Shown here: positions 20,464 through 31,859 of the stretch, piece after piece
How the letters are laid out: every line of letters begins with the position of its first letter
How positions within the stretch are numbered: position 1 is the first letter of the stretch
Source of the DNA: Symbiodinium natans
Lineage: Eukaryota; Sar; Dinophyceae; Suessiales; Symbiodiniaceae
Direction: 5' to 3'
Assembly: GCA_905221605.1 (NCBI GenBank)
Contig: CAJNDS010002188.1
Span: 535,491-599,490 of the forward strand
Length of the DNA: 64,000 bases
Made by a program: the position numbers and the translations under genes
Notes under the pieces: generated by a model
What the model saw: the letters and a program-made list of their open reading frames with translations, nothing else
Told to the model about the DNA's origin: nothing
Database searches by the model: none

Positions 20464-23068
20464 GGCAGAGCTCGAGATCTTCCAATCACCGACTCGCACA
20501 TCCACTTGGATGAGATGCTGCGAACGAGGCAAGAGAGAGCGTGCTGGTGACCGGCTCTCGAATGTCGAGGTCTTGCCAACTTCTTAGATCAGTTTCGGGC
20601 TTCAGTGCAGAGCCAGGAGATATGGCTTTGCCTGGTATGCCAAAACCATGCGATGCGGATTGTGCCTCAGCCGACCAGGCATGCCGTGAAATGCCGAGCT
20701 GAGCCAAGACACGAGTCAACATGAGGCTACCTGAACTGCGCGCGGCGCCGCTGCCTCTACGCGCACGAGGGCGAGAAGCTCCGACCGGTGCCTGCGCTGC
20801 GCCCCCAAGACCTGGCCGAGCTCGGCGCCGAGCTCGCAAAGCTGCCAGGCCAGCCACAAAGGTCACAAAGGTCACAAAGGGCGGAAGGCAGAAGTTCGCA
20901 TGTCGTTGCTCTTGACTCGACATCGGTGCATGGTGACATGGAATGGGGCTAAAGGGGGGTTGTGTCCGTGTGCTTGCTTTCTGCAGCCGTAGGCAGCAGA
21001 ATTGTCGGCATCGTTCAAAGCTGCTGCACAGTGGAGGCCATCGAGGTCAGCTGCTGGCATGCCCTGCATGGAGTGCTACATTACGCAACCTCCTACACCT
21101 TCCGTCGCCCGCAAGCCCCCCAAAGAAAAGGACACGTTGCAGCTGGTGAAGTGGGGCCGGGAGATGATGGATGGACGTATCTTTGCCACTTTTGGCATCC
21201 ATCCCAACGACTTCGACGTCCATTCCCCAGAGGTGCTACGCCAAGCCTTGCTTACCCTGGAGCCCTTCAAGGGTTTAGGGGCCAAAGCTGTTTATGAGGG
21301 GTCAGCGTTGTTTGTGGTCCCTTCATACCCAAATGCCCGCGTGTTTGCTCTTTGTGGAGGTGCAGATGCGACTTGAGGCAGCCCTTGACCTCTGCGGCGT
21401 GCAGGGTGTGGGTTGGGGAGAGTGCGGCCTGGACTTCAACAAGAGGCGCGCTTGCAATGCACATTGGGGGGGTTGATTTGTGGAAGTATGGTGTCTTCCT
21501 TCAAGTTTTAGAGCGCAGGAGCCCCACAAGGCCCAACAAACGAAAGCAACCCCCCCCCTCCCGCATGCTGGATCGGAACTTCAAGTGGTTGCAACTCCTT
21601 CCTCGGTCAGGGCTGATGAGTTGGACTCCGCGCCACAGATGCGGCAGCAGATGCAGCAGGCAGTCCACGCACAAGGAGCATGCAGTTGGAGCATGTGCTG
21701 CAGACCGGATTCACCAGAGGAAGCCAGCTTGTCCGCAAAGCCGCCTCTTCTTTGCACGCAACACGTGAGGTGTTCATCCAGCAGATCCAAGTTGCCTTGA
21801 AACGTCGTATTCCACTGGCGTGGGGCTTACTTGAGATTAGGGTTTAGGGTTTAGGGTTTCGGGTTTAGGGTTTAGGGTTTAGGGTTTATGTTTAGGAAGA
21901 AGTTACCCAGTTCTTGCACCGTTGATCCAACGAGGTGGTTCATTCCAGGGATGCAGAGGAGGAGGTGTTCCACATCCTTGACGAGCATGTGGGGGACTCC
22001 AGGTCTGTGTAGCAGTTCTGGCGAAGTGAGGGCGTGGGTGCAGCATGTTGGCGGTGATCTCACAATGCTCAGGTGCCTCGTGACCACTACATTCAACTCC
22101 ATTCCTTTATGGGCTCGCCGTCCATGCTTCTCTCCTTCCTGGCCCAGTGCCTTTGTTCATCTGGCTCATTATCCATGTTTGGAGTGCTAAACTTTGAGTG
22201 TTTCAGGGGCGTTTGGCAGAAGGGATTCTACAGGAGTTCTGTGCACGCGTCGGTTAGCATCACGCGGCTGCAAGCGTATGACTCCAACCCTCCAAGCTCA
22301 GCCTGAGCCATCAGCCTTCCATCGCCACAAAACCCACCCCTTGGAGCTTCTGATTCTAAAGCTTCCAAAATCGATCAGTCAACTAGTCTGATGAGATGCC
22401 GGCCCTGTGCGTTGGAGAGAGCATTCCCGCCACAAACGCAAAGCAATGATTGTTCACAGGATGTTTAAGGCAGAGGGGTCAGAGAAGCCTGGGGCATACA
22501 GTGGTAGGGCGTTCAGGGTTACATCGAACTCCCTGGCACATTAGGGGTCTTGAGCAGATAGAGACACCCTTAGGCTCTTCCCTGCCCAGGCGCCCCAACA
22601 CGTACGTCAGCGTGCCTGGCGCAGTGACGTGGGCGTGGTCTTCGCAGGATGGAGGGCTCCGTGAACTGGCGAAAGTCCTGCCTGTCCATTCCTCGGCTGT
22701 GTGAGTGCGAAACACATGTCTTGTACGCTTCTTGTACATGGATTCTCATGCTTGAGGGCCGCCTAGGTCGACCGCCTGCTGCTCGAGACCGATGGCCCGT
22801 ACATGGCGCCCGCGCCGTATCGTGGCCAGGAGTCGCACCCTGGCCACGTCCCGTGGGCCTCGGACTCAGGGCAATTCCCTCCCTTGGAGGTCTTTGAGGC
22901 TGTGAGATGCGCCAACCCCATGCACAGGTCGCCCATGCCTTGGCGGTGGCGAAAGGCCTGAGGACGTTGGATGTGATCGAGGCTGCCAGCCGAAATTTCT
23001 GCCGATTCTTCGGGCTGCAGGAAGAGAGAGAAGAAAAAGGCAAAGAGAGCTTTAATAACCAGAAGTAG
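20464..23068 (+). CDS. TatD-family metal-dependent DNase
   Basis: Exons restore the whole catalytic core. 20464 onward: ITDSHIHLDEMLRTR (HxH metal site). 20993-21045: SRIVGIVQSCCTVEAIE. 21131-21289: RIFATFGIHPNDFDVHS. From 21405: VGWGECGLDFNK (Glu). About 21611-21659: LDSAPQMRQQMQQ. 21770-21817: VFIQQIQVALKRRIPL. 21935-21988: VVHSRDAEEEVFHILDEH (His). From 22073: VPRDHYIQLHSFMGS (family HCFxG). 22648-22698: GLRELAKVLPV. 22767-22856: DRLLLETDGPYMAP (Asp). 22928-23068: AHALAVAKGLRTLDVIEA, ending TAG. Several joins need GC-AG introns (21818-21934, 22857-22927); others are GT-AG. The piece between LHSFMGS and GLREL is only partly resolved. A CCCH-like segment near 20733 lies between the first two core exons. 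All metal ligands expected for the family are present. TatD enzymes are 3'-5' exonucleases or endonucleases. Confidence 0.85.
20728..20932 (+). CDS. CCCH-like exon inside the TatD locus
   Basis: After a GAG acceptor the frame reads YLNCARRRCLYAHEGEKLRP, then DLAELGAELAKLPGQ. The C-x4-C-x3-H with YAH and following ELRP-type residues resembles the end of a CCCH finger. It sits between the DSHIHLD exon and the GIVQSC exon of the TatD gene, on the same strand. It is either an insertion within the nuclease domain, an alternative exon, or part of an overlapping gene. The frame runs on to a TAA near 20952, so a donor before that is needed. Confidence 0.45.
21837..21896 (+). repeat. Telomere-type (TTTAGGG)n run within an intron
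   Basis: TTAGGG, two TTTAGGG, one TTTCGGG, three TTTAGGG and two degenerate units (TTTATG, TTTAGG) in direct succession. The run lies in the GC-AG intron 21818-21934 that separates the RRIPL and VVHSRDA exons of the TatD gene. TTTAGGG is the plant-type telomere unit also known from dinoflagellates. Here it is interstitial. Confidence 0.92.
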
Positions 23069-23163
23069 ATTAGTTCGGCCCTGGTTTGTTTTGGGCGGCC
23101 TGCAGCTGCTTTGGGGTTGGGGGGGCGCCGCAGGGAAGCCGCGGGGGATGCACTTCTTGGGCA

Positions 23164-25818
23164 GATGGGATGCTTTTCCAAGGTCGGAAAGGCCTCAAGC
23201 CGGAGAGTCCGAATCAGGACACGCCTTGTGGATCGTTGCGATCACAGCCGCCCTATTATACGCTTGACCATGCGCCGCTGAGTCTAAGTGAGCCGAAGCC
23301 TGTGGATTGAGCAGCTGGGAGGGTGAGCGACTACGAGCTGTCAGGACTCCTGGTTTTGCTTGAAGGTGGAGCAGTGCTTCTCACTTTATGCCGTCTTTGA
23401 TGGCCATGGGTCGAAAGGCCAGATCCTAGGCTCAAAACGCGAAGCTGTACTCTTTGCACGGCTCATGCGCTCCTGAGAGGCCACAAGGTTTCCCAGTTTG
23501 TCAAAGACAACCTGCCGAAGCTGATCCTGATGGTGCCCCGATCTGTTGCAGACTTCGGGGGTGATTTGGTGCAACTTCGTGGGACATCTTCACCAGTTGG
23601 GGATTGGGTCGCCATGGTTCCATCGTCCCCATCGTCCCGATGGCAGGACGAGCGGTTCGGAAAGGACTCGGCTGATTTGCCAGATATGTTGAAGGCACGA
23701 TGAGGGATGTTCTTTGAACTCGCCAGGGGCTAAAGCTCTGCTTGGTTGGCTGAGTGTCCGAAGTCCAAGAAGACAAAGGATGCTGCTTGAGAACATGGCC
23801 AGGAAAACTTCCAGCGCACGCAAGATCTGATCATCGCCTCGGACAAGATCGGCAAGCTGTCTGCGGCACTGTGGGGAACCCACAGGGGCACCTTGTCTCT
23901 TTGCTGCCCCATACACGTGCTTTTGCCTGGCTCAGGTCGGGAACAACCGCAACCTTGGTGGTACACGACCATGAAAGCAAACAGATTACCGCTCCCAACT
24001 TAGCGATTGGCCTTCTGTGATGCAATGTTTGTTGACAAGCGCTCCGTCTTAGCTCAGCTGCTTCTTGATGGCAGGTCGCCCATGTTGCTGACAGCTCCTC
24101 TGTGCTCGGCCGTAGAAAGGCAAGAGGGCATGGATGGACATTGTGCCAGGCTAATCTTGAAACGGGGCCTTCTGTTGTGAATCCGAATGCCTTGTCAGGG
24201 ACCCGACGACTTTGAGGCAGAGCAGCTCACGCGAGATCACAAGCCCAATCTCAAGGTCCATGAGCGTTTCCGTCGCTTCTGCCGAGAATATTTTCAATGC
24301 CAGTAGTCCAAGAAAGCCACATCGGGCCTCTCCATTCCGCGTGGCAAACTTCACACGGCACTGATCAGGATGAGAAGGCGCGCATTGAGAAGGCACCTTG
24401 CCTTGCAATGCCTGCGAGTTGTTTGGTCGTCAATGATGGCTCTGCGATGCTTTGTGTGCATGCTTCGCACCAAATGTCGGCGCTACAGGCCGGCGGCATG
24501 GTTGTCTTCGATGGCTATGCAAACCACCGGATTTATGCCAGGACGGCTCCTTTGCCCCCTTGCTGAGCTCTTCAGCCATGCCTTGCTGCAGGAATGCCCG
24601 CCATCCGGGGTGCCAGCCTCGAGCGACGTCTTAGGATCGTGCAATATAGTAGAACAGCATGATCAAGGCGAGATGCCCCTTCATCTGGCCGACATTGCGG
24701 CGCGTATTTCACATGTTCCGAGGCTGAACATGTCTCGCTGCCTGGGTGATCTTATGGGCCATCAGGTCGGCAGACTTTTCTCGCAGTCCTTGTGCCAATT
24801 TGTGTGAGTTGCTTGTCAATTTTGCGCACTTTTCCGTGCTGTTCTCTTGGTCGCGCCCGCACGCCAGACGTGTGGCATCTCAGCCATCCCCGAGGCCGTG
24901 GCAGCAGCTCTTGTTTTCCCTGATTTTCCCTGATTCCTTGACATCTGGCGTAGGTTTCCCAGCGCAAGCTGGACCCTGAGGATGAGGTTCGAGCCGACTT
25001 GACGAAGCTTTCTGAGGTAGCCACGAAGCGCATCGCACAGCCCTGATGCCGCTGTTGCAGATTCTGCTGCTCTGCAGTGACGGCGTTTGGGAGTTCATGG
25101 CTCCGATTGAGGCAGGCCCAGACGTTAACATGTCGCACCTTCCGCTGCCGTGACCGCTGCCTGCATTCTCTCTCTTTGTTACTGACTTGGCACTTAGTCC
25201 GCATTTGGATCGACGTTGTTTTCGTTTGACCACTGCTGGTCGGCTCACACAGACGCTTGCTGGGTTCAAGCCGTGTCCAGTACACATGGAATTCCTGGTG
25301 CTCCTTCTTTGACCTGTTGTGTGATCTGAAATCTCTTACCAATGACTCTATGGTCTCTATCTATAGCAACACATCGTCACGTGGCACATGCCACTCAGTT
25401 CTCAGGCCGTAAAGCTTTGTGCTGGCTATGCCCCGGAAAGTGCCGGAGACTTGGTACCCAGGATATGGCAACTTCCTCTGATCTCTGTGCGCTGTTGCTT
25501 TTTTTCTTCTTTCATGAAGGCAACTTGGTGTGGCGGACTGGGAGTTTCAGGTTCCTATGCTGTTCGGATGTGCGTCTCAGGCCATGGAGGCTGCAGACGC
25601 TTTGGCAAAGGAGGCCAGGGAGACAGAAGGTAAGATCATCTAACCTGTCTTGTAGTATTGTGAAACAACGAACGTGGTACATGCCTTCATGCAATACAAT
25701 GTCAGAGCGGCTATTTCATGGCGTAGCATCAGGTAGCAACTGCAGAACCTTGGCGCGCACCAGGCTTGGGATCGATGGATGTTGGAGGAGGGAGGGGCGG
25801 TGGTGGACGACATCACGG
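23164..25818 (+). CDS. PP2C-type Ser/Thr protein phosphatase
   Basis: Metal-dependent phosphatase rebuilt from short exons. About 23180-23222: GRKGLKPESPNQD. 23366-23417: VEQCFSLYAVFDGHGSKG. 23480-23532: HKVSQFVKDNLPKLIL. 23803-23870: ENFQRTQDLIIASDKIGKL. 23936-23990: SGTTATLVVHDHESKQIT. 24075-24119: VAHVADSSSVLGRRK. 24199-24255: DDFEAEQLTRDHKPNLK. 24369-24392: DEKARIEK. From 24489: AGGMVVFDGYANHRIYAR. To about 24768: VPRLNMSRCLGDLMGHQ. 25061-25115: LLLCSDGVWEFMAPIEA. 25581-25613: AMEAADALAKE. 25764-25818: AWDRWMLEEGG then VVDDIT. The metal-binding Asp positions (DGHG, ADS, GD, SDG, DD) are kept. Most joins are GC-AG (23418, 23991, 24120, 24393, 25614), the rest GT-AG. The piece from 24768 to 25060 is uncertain. 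An ATG at 23164 opens MGCFSK in another frame; the true start is unresolved. The last few residues after DDIT may run on or be lost. Confidence 0.85.
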
Positions 25819-25837
25819 TTGCGCAGGGCTCAGACCC

Positions 25838-25940
25838 CGATGTGCTATGGGGGTTCGGGACCCCCTATATACACCCCAAAATAGTAGGATCCCCTTATAA
25901 GAAGTACCCCCTTAATTTCGAAAACCCCCATATGGAGTCT
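25838..25940. other. Hairpin-containing spacer after the phosphatase gene
   Basis: GGGGGT and ACCCCC separated by TCGGG (25850-25866) form a short stem-loop. Further C-runs (CACCCC, CCCCTTAT, ACCCCC) follow. It lies between the DDIT exon of the PP2C gene and the start of the tandem array. Confidence 0.45.
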
Positions 25941-26454
25941 TGTCACGCCTCAGCCCATCTTCCCAGGTGCTGGTTTATCTGCAGTAGGTCCCTGATCCGG
26001 GGGCATGCACACGGCCGCCTGGATCTCCTTCCAAAGTAAGGAGAAGGTGCCGTAAGCCATTTGAAGGGAAGGAGTCCTCAGGTAACGAAGGGGTAAAAAT
26101 CCCACACCCGGTGATGTTTCGACGCATCTTGGCGAAGTGCGGGTTGCCCAAGGCAAGTTCCGGACTCGCCATTTAATGCCACCTGCTCCGCGCGCGAGCG
26201 CCCGCGAGCGCGTGGGGTACGGGAGACGTAAAATAGAGCCCCTATACAGGCTATACCTGCATTTTCCGACAAGATGCTGCGTAAAGCGCGCATCGGGCAA
26301 CTGCAGCAGCAAGAATCGGGAAGAGCAATCAGAAAGCTGACGTGCGACTTCCAACTCATCAACAGGGTGCGCTGACTTCGCAGGCGAAGAAATATGTGAA
26401 TATGCATGCTGCCAAAAAACCACGGAACCCTTACATGTCCGTCCTAAATCCACT
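25941..26454. other. Unique stretch before the array
   Basis: No matching segment is seen in the repeat units. A long minus-strand frame covers it, but it has no recognisable motif and runs out of the array sequence, so it is probably chance. A GC-rich CGCGAGCG cluster lies near 26196-26216. Confidence 0.4.
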
Positions 26455-26556
26455 GAGTTAGCAAATGCGCTAGCATGCAGCTCACCCAAGAAGCCCACGG
26501 TTTGAGGTCTTCGGGTTTCAGGGTCTTTGCTTTCCGAGGGTTTGTACTGTGTTGCT

Positions 26557-27330
26557 TGCACCTTGATGAGCCAGCACTCCTCGGCTTGGGTGAATTGCCT
26601 GCAGCCATTTGCTATTTCAAGACCGCCTCGGGCGCCGTTGTTGCGATGAGGCCGGCGGCAAGTCAGTCGCAATTTCTGCTTGAATCTTCAAGGTCACATG
26701 GCGAAGTACTCCAGGGCTTTGCAGCTGCTCATGTCCAATCCTGGCGAAAGCTGTCTTGCCGATTTAAGCTAGGTTGTTGTTGTGACATATTCGGCGGTGG
26801 TTGATGACCGGGGTGCGATGGCGAAAGTCCAACCTTAATTCAGCGGCAGGGTCCAGCTTGCCGTGACCGAGCTGATGCCTCTGTGACTCGATCGCACTGG
26901 TAGTAGAAGCATTCCAAGCCGCCGTTCGTAAGCTCTGGAGCCAGTTCATGGATGCCTGTTGAAGGGGATGGACATGGATGGACGTGCTTGTTCTTGTGCA
27001 GCGGTCACTTGAACCTTGCCTTCGATGTTGATCACCTTGTTCATGAGGTCCTCTCCGCTCCGTTTTTTTCTGCCGCGGGTGTCTTGGCGATGGAATGTGA
27101 TGCCTCCATAGTTAAGCGTTTGTGTTTGCATCATCGCACATTCGACACTTCTGAGCCAACTCCTGCGCGCCGCAAGGCCCTTTTCACTTCAATCAGACCT
27201 GCTTTGGTATACAGTCCTCGGAACGAAACTTGCACCATCTAGCCGTAAGTAGCCCGGCTACCGCATTCCGGGAACGACTTGCTTGGACTTGCTTGGCCGA
27301 AGATGTCGCTGTCCCACCAAACCCCATTGT
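26557..27330 (-). CDS. Array unit 1, minus-strand gene, unknown family
   Basis: Reading right to left: about 27190-27320 gives DIFGQASPSKSF and VSFRGLYTKAGLIEVKRAL; about 27043-27113 gives YGGITFHRQDTRGRKKRSGE then DLMN; about 26835-26900 gives IESQRHQLGHGKLDPAAEL; about 26690-26720 gives HVTLKIQAEIA; about 26557-26590 gives AEECWLIKVQ before a GC donor. No known domain is recognised. The strand is assigned by comparison with unit 2: in the KKRSGE exon six of eight codon differences are silent in this frame. A TAG interrupts the frame just before MVQVSF in this unit, so this copy may be damaged. Confidence 0.5.
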
Positions 27331-27476
27331 CTCCGGTAACAGCAGTCCATGTAGCCATGGCAAAGTATCACGAATGTCATCCCATGCAAACTTGTTGCTA
27401 TGTTGCAAGTTGCACCGCTGAAAGAGGGTAGAAGGACACTCGACCAAACACCGCTGTTTCTGTTGATGCGGCAAGG

Positions 27477-28625
27477 GCTCCCCTTGCCCAGGCATACCAC
27501 ACAAGCCTCGTTCTTGGCAGCGAGGACAACTACATCTTTTGGGCTGGGGCAACAGACATGAGATCCATGAAGCCTTTTGCTTTTTGGGGCGCTGCGATTC
27601 GTCCTGAAAGGAGTATTGGTTCAGTGAGGCCGGCGTCACAGTGTCGGCGTGGCCCAAAGCTGCAAGCCACGCTGGGCTAATACAGCCCACGCATCTGCTC
27701 GACATGGGCTGCAGCGAGGTCGAAGGCCGGCCTATGGTTTGGACATGTTTGGACAGTCCTACCGGATTCCCGCCGGTTGTCTGATGGTGGGCGGCTAAAG
27801 TTAAGAGGGCAGCGGCCGTACACTCTGCAGAGAGCCTTATCTACTGTCCATGTCCTTGTTCTCACGTAGATACCATGCCGATGCACACACACACACATGC
27901 ACACACCCTCTCGGTCGCATGGAAGCCCACGGCAGCATCAAGTGCGGATTTTTCCAGGCGAACGCCTCAAGAGCGCACCTCAGCAGCATTCGGAAGCCGC
28001 CAAAACATGTTGCGCCAATGAGCAACCTGCCATGTGGTGATTCCCTGTGCCTTGTTCGTCCTACCAAATTTCGTTCTGGACCTGAATTCGCACATAGTCC
28101 ATGTTTGTGTTGGCAGCAAGCCCCCAAAGTTGCCATGTGACGGAAGCATTCAAGCCATGCTAAGTTGTCACCATGCAGGAGCTCAGCCGCTTTTTTGCGG
28201 CACACAGTGCGGCGCTCGGACATCGGAGTTGTTCCCATTCGTCTCCCGATATGTTGTGCACAAAGTGAGGGGGGTGCCTTTGTGCGGATCCTATGGACGT
28301 TTGGATGCACGTTCTTCGTTCCTGCGGTTGAACATCTATACACGTAGCAGTGCGGCGAAGGCTACGACCTGCTGCGCAAGAACTGCAACCACTTCAGCCG
28401 CTGCGCCCTGCAATTCCTGGGCTGCGCGACGTTCCCTGCCGAGTACCAGGCCGGGGCAGTGCCTGCACCGGTGCCCTTCCCAGTCCGTTGGTCTGAAGCA
28501 GCGCCCAGGCGATGGAGCGTGCAGTGGCAGCCATCGACAGCAGAGCACCTCGGAGCGATTCAGAGATATTTTTTGCGCTTCATGAGACTGTTGAAATACG
28601 GTCTGTGTCGCAGGAAGGTTCGTAA
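27477..28625 (+). CDS. Array unit 1, PPPDE (DeSI-like) thiol peptidase
   Basis: PPPDE peptidases are papain-fold cysteine isopeptidases, some acting on SUMO or ubiquitin conjugates. Exons: about 27480-27530 AQAYHTSLVLGSED (His motif); 27611-27730 EYWFSEAGVTVSAWPKAASH then MGCSEVEGR; about 28167-28220 MQELSRFFAAHSAALGH; 28361 onward GYDLLRKNCNHFSRCALQFL (catalytic Cys in NCN) then GCATFPAEYQA; and, after CCCAG, 28509-28625 AMERAVAAIDSRAPRSDSE, ending TAA. This unit differs from the others in SLVLGSEDN, NHF instead of NDF, and a different C-terminal tail after SDSE. An exon upstream of the His exon, giving the first strand of the fold, is not identified. Confidence 0.75.
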
Positions 28626-29157
28626 GCGTGTTCCAGGCTTGGGCCCCGACGTATTCTTGAGATTGATTGTGCTTGTAGTCCGCCAACACATGACACAGTA
28701 CTGTATCCAAACACAATCAGTGGAATGTGTTGGTAGAATCATTTAGAAGGTTTGAAGTTCGTGATGAAGCCCGAAGCATGTTATATGAGTCCCGGAACCT
28801 CCTGGCTATGGCCCAGATAGCGCTCAGGCTTAGGACTATGGAGCTCAAGAGACCTGATGTTAGATTTTCGGCGTGGTGCTCTGGCTTGCACATCTGTGCA
28901 TCATGACTAGCTGGCTCGTGTTCCATGGTTATGGGAAAGATGTTCTTGCTACCGTCCAAGCCAAGCTGTAGCTCTGTTTTGCCCGTGACCGCGCTGCTGG
29001 GAAGGTATTTCGTTCTTTATGCTTTTGATACGGGAGCGCGTTGATGGATGCGAAGACAAGAATTCCCTGCCTCCCGCCATCAGCAAACAACCAGTCATTC
29101 CGCATTGATTCTGAGCTGGTGCTCTCGCCTTAACGGTCTGTCCAAGATCAGTACAGG

Positions 29158-31090
29158 CTGTCTTGGCACAGCTTGCCACGCTCGGCGCATACAGTCCCAA
29201 CCGGAAGGCCGCATCTTGTCGGCAAGTTGGGACTCTGTGGGTTCGTGTCCTTGCTGAGCTTCTGCAATCAGTAGAGGCCAATTCAACTTTAGGAAATGAT
29301 TCTAAACGGGGTATGCTGGGACATGAGGGGGCCAAGCTAAAGCACTCACCAACTGACCGATTCCTCCGCGATTCAGCAGAGTGTTGACTCGGTCCACGGG
29401 CACTGGGGATGCATTTGATTCGCGCAGAGTGTCGCGAGCTGGTTTCTGTCATACTGTTGGGGATTTTTCCTGAGTCGTGGGTAAACACCATTTGGGTCTG
29501 TAGTTGGTTTACAGCGCTTAAACTGAGCGGTGGGGCGTGGGTCTAGCAGCATTGCATCTGACGGACCCGTGTCTGAGCGAGAGAGAGAGAGAGAGAATCC
29601 GAGTCCTGAAGCCCGCGCTCCCAAAGCTTTGTTAGCCTTGCCATGCGTCTTCAGCTCCAGCTCATACATCCTTCTGAGGGTCCTCAAGCCTACATTGACA
29701 AAGGTTCTAAACCCCTCAAAGGATAGCTTTGACTGCCGTGGGGTCATCGACAACCTGCGCCTCCTGCGTGCCACTTGGAGTGATTGATAGTGACTGCTGA
29801 GATTCTCGCCATGAACAGCGCGAGCGCATCTTCAAGTTTCTACTCCCCGTCCCTCGCTGTAATTGCCAATCATCCTAATTTGTGAGTTGCCCGCCGGTTT
29901 GCAGCTCTTCTTGGGCCACGTGGCTGTACGTGAGTGCTGCAGTGCTTCTCTGCCACAGGTGATCGTTTTGTCAGGTGTCTACTCGTTGTGTCAGGTGCCT
30001 ACTCTACGCCTTCCCACTAAGATTCCGAAAGCAGCTAACTTAATCCAGGCATCAGTGCAGAGCGAGTACGTGCCGCTGGCGCCATCGCCAGCCATGCCGG
30101 CGCTGCATCCTGCCACCACGCAGCCCAGTGAGGTCCCAAAAGTATGAAGCTGAGTCTATACCTGCGACCGCTTCCCACCAGTGCTTGATGGAGTTCATTC
30201 AGAAACAGATTTCCTATGAATACTTCTAGAGCGTGTTGGTTGTTTTGGGGGCATCGGCACACAGAGAGTTTCGTGAGCTGTGTGTGACGTTGTCAGGGCT
30301 CGCGACTGCACCCGGCAGCTTCAATGCTATGCAGAGCCGAACAGGCACCATGCCGGCAAAGGGCAGCTGGGCAGTCGGTAGCCGTGCTTAGCTGAGCGCA
30401 GACCAACTTCGGGATACCTGACCATGTTGGCAGTTGTTGGCGGTCTGTGGTACTCATAGCTTCGGGATCAAAAAACCCGTCTCTCACCGATTCTATTGGC
30501 CAGGTGAGCGGCGCAGATCTCCAGCGCTTTGCACAGGCTGCCTGGAACTGCAGACGGTGCTCGTGAGAAACTAGAAGCTGGAGATTTGGGGTAGCCTAAA
30601 GTCATGAACAAGAAGGACCCAGGGCCACCATTGGATTCTCGTGAAGTTTCGTATGCTGCGCGCCAGCTGTGCCAAAATTGGGCATTTCGCTGGCCTCCAA
30701 CGAATGGAGACCTCCCTCCAAGTAATTAGATCTCGGCGAACCCGAAACTAAGCGATGAAAAAGGGTATTCTTCGGGCCCCCGTGTAGCATGCTTGCCTTG
30801 CAAAAGGAGAGTAGCTTCCAGGCTTTGTCTTCGCTTCAGTGAGCTTTTGTTATAGTTTTGGGGCATATGGATGGTTTTCAGCTGCGGGGGTGTACTTCAG
30901 GTTCGAGGCCGAGAGGGTCAAGTTGCGCATGCTTCTTCTTCTGACGGCCTTTAGGAGTTTGAAGGCCTCTGAGGCCTCTGGATCATCTCCCACGGCCCGT
31001 TAAGCTCGGATGGCCCAACCCGTTGCGAGGCGGGCGGCATTGGCACTGATTTTGGACAGCGAGTCCATCGCCCTGCAGAGGCTATGACAG
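29158..31090 (+). CDS. Array unit 1, downstream conserved exons
   Basis: Segments recurring in every unit, with frame kept: 29158-29245 AVLAQLATLGAYSPNRKAAS; 29718-29788 KDSFDCRGVIDNLRLLRATW; 30050-30146 QSEYVPLAPSPAMPA then TQPSEVPK, ending at a GT donor; 30504-30565 VSGADLQRFAQAAWNCRR after a CAG acceptor; about 30985-31085 SSDGPTRCEAGGIGTDFGQ, the diverged form of the last exon. No family is recognised. They could be the 3' part of the peptidase gene or a second gene; the peptidase stop codon favours a second gene. Confidence 0.45.
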
Positions 31091-31213
31091 AGGGAGAGAG
31101 AGAGAGGGGGATAGAGATAGGGACGGGGATAGGGATAGAGATAGAGATTGAGATAGAGATAGAAAGCGGAGTTGCGAGAGAGAGAGAGAGAGAGCGAGAG
31201 AGAGCGAGAGAGA
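31084..31213. repeat. (GA)n / (GATA)-type purine repeat, unit 1
   Basis: Imperfect GA, GGGATA and GAGC repeats directly after the exon ending near 31085. Related GA tracts sit at the equivalent place in units 2 to 5. Confidence 0.85.
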
Positions 31214-31859
31214 AAAAGGGCACAGTCTTCTGGGATTCGCTGATGATGGCACTTTTTGGGCTAGATGGTACAGAGCGCCGCTTGTTGTCTGAAGTATCCT
31301 TCGGGCATTTGTTACACAGAGCTCTCGAGACTTGGCGGGGACAGTCTTTTCCACCTTGCATTTTGTGAGAAAGTTCAGCGTCGTCTGCCGGACGCTTGTG
31401 CCCCTAAAGTTTGACCTACTGCTGCATGACTTTCAGCAAGACATCGCATGCAAAGAGTTGGTTTGTAGAAGTGACGTTGTTCGGTGCTAAAGGTTGGACT
31501 TCGCCACAGTGCCGGTTCCACACACCGGAGAGACCGTGACACCGGACGCGCTCTGCGCAAATGCGATGCTTGCTTCGTAGTGGAAGCGACATGGACAAAC
31601 TGCGCATTGGCCGACACCGTCTACGTTCTGAGAAGGGGCGTGCCTCGGCCGTCATGGTGTCAAAAGTTCGACATGGACCCGGCAGGGTGGCCACGTCAAG
31701 CCTTCAGCGCCGAAAACGGCCCCAGATTCGGCGTTGATCCGAGTTTGAGAAGAGTTTCGTAGCGAAAACGTCACTGACGAGCAAAATCCTTGCTGCAGCA
31801 AGGTGCATAGATGCGGCATAGAAGCGAATACTCGATCCGTAGCTGGAAGGTGCTTTATG

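Noticed and set aside
26045-26068. Possible relic of the dinoflagellate spliced leader (GCCGTAAGCCATTT)
   Set aside because: It matches only part of CCGTAGCCATTTTGGCTCAAG, with an insertion and a deletion, too weak to call a retroposed transcript.
25950-26672. 240-codon minus-strand frame
   Set aside because: It crosses from unique sequence into array sequence in one frame without splice logic or motif. Only its first part overlaps a conserved minus-strand exon, and in another context.
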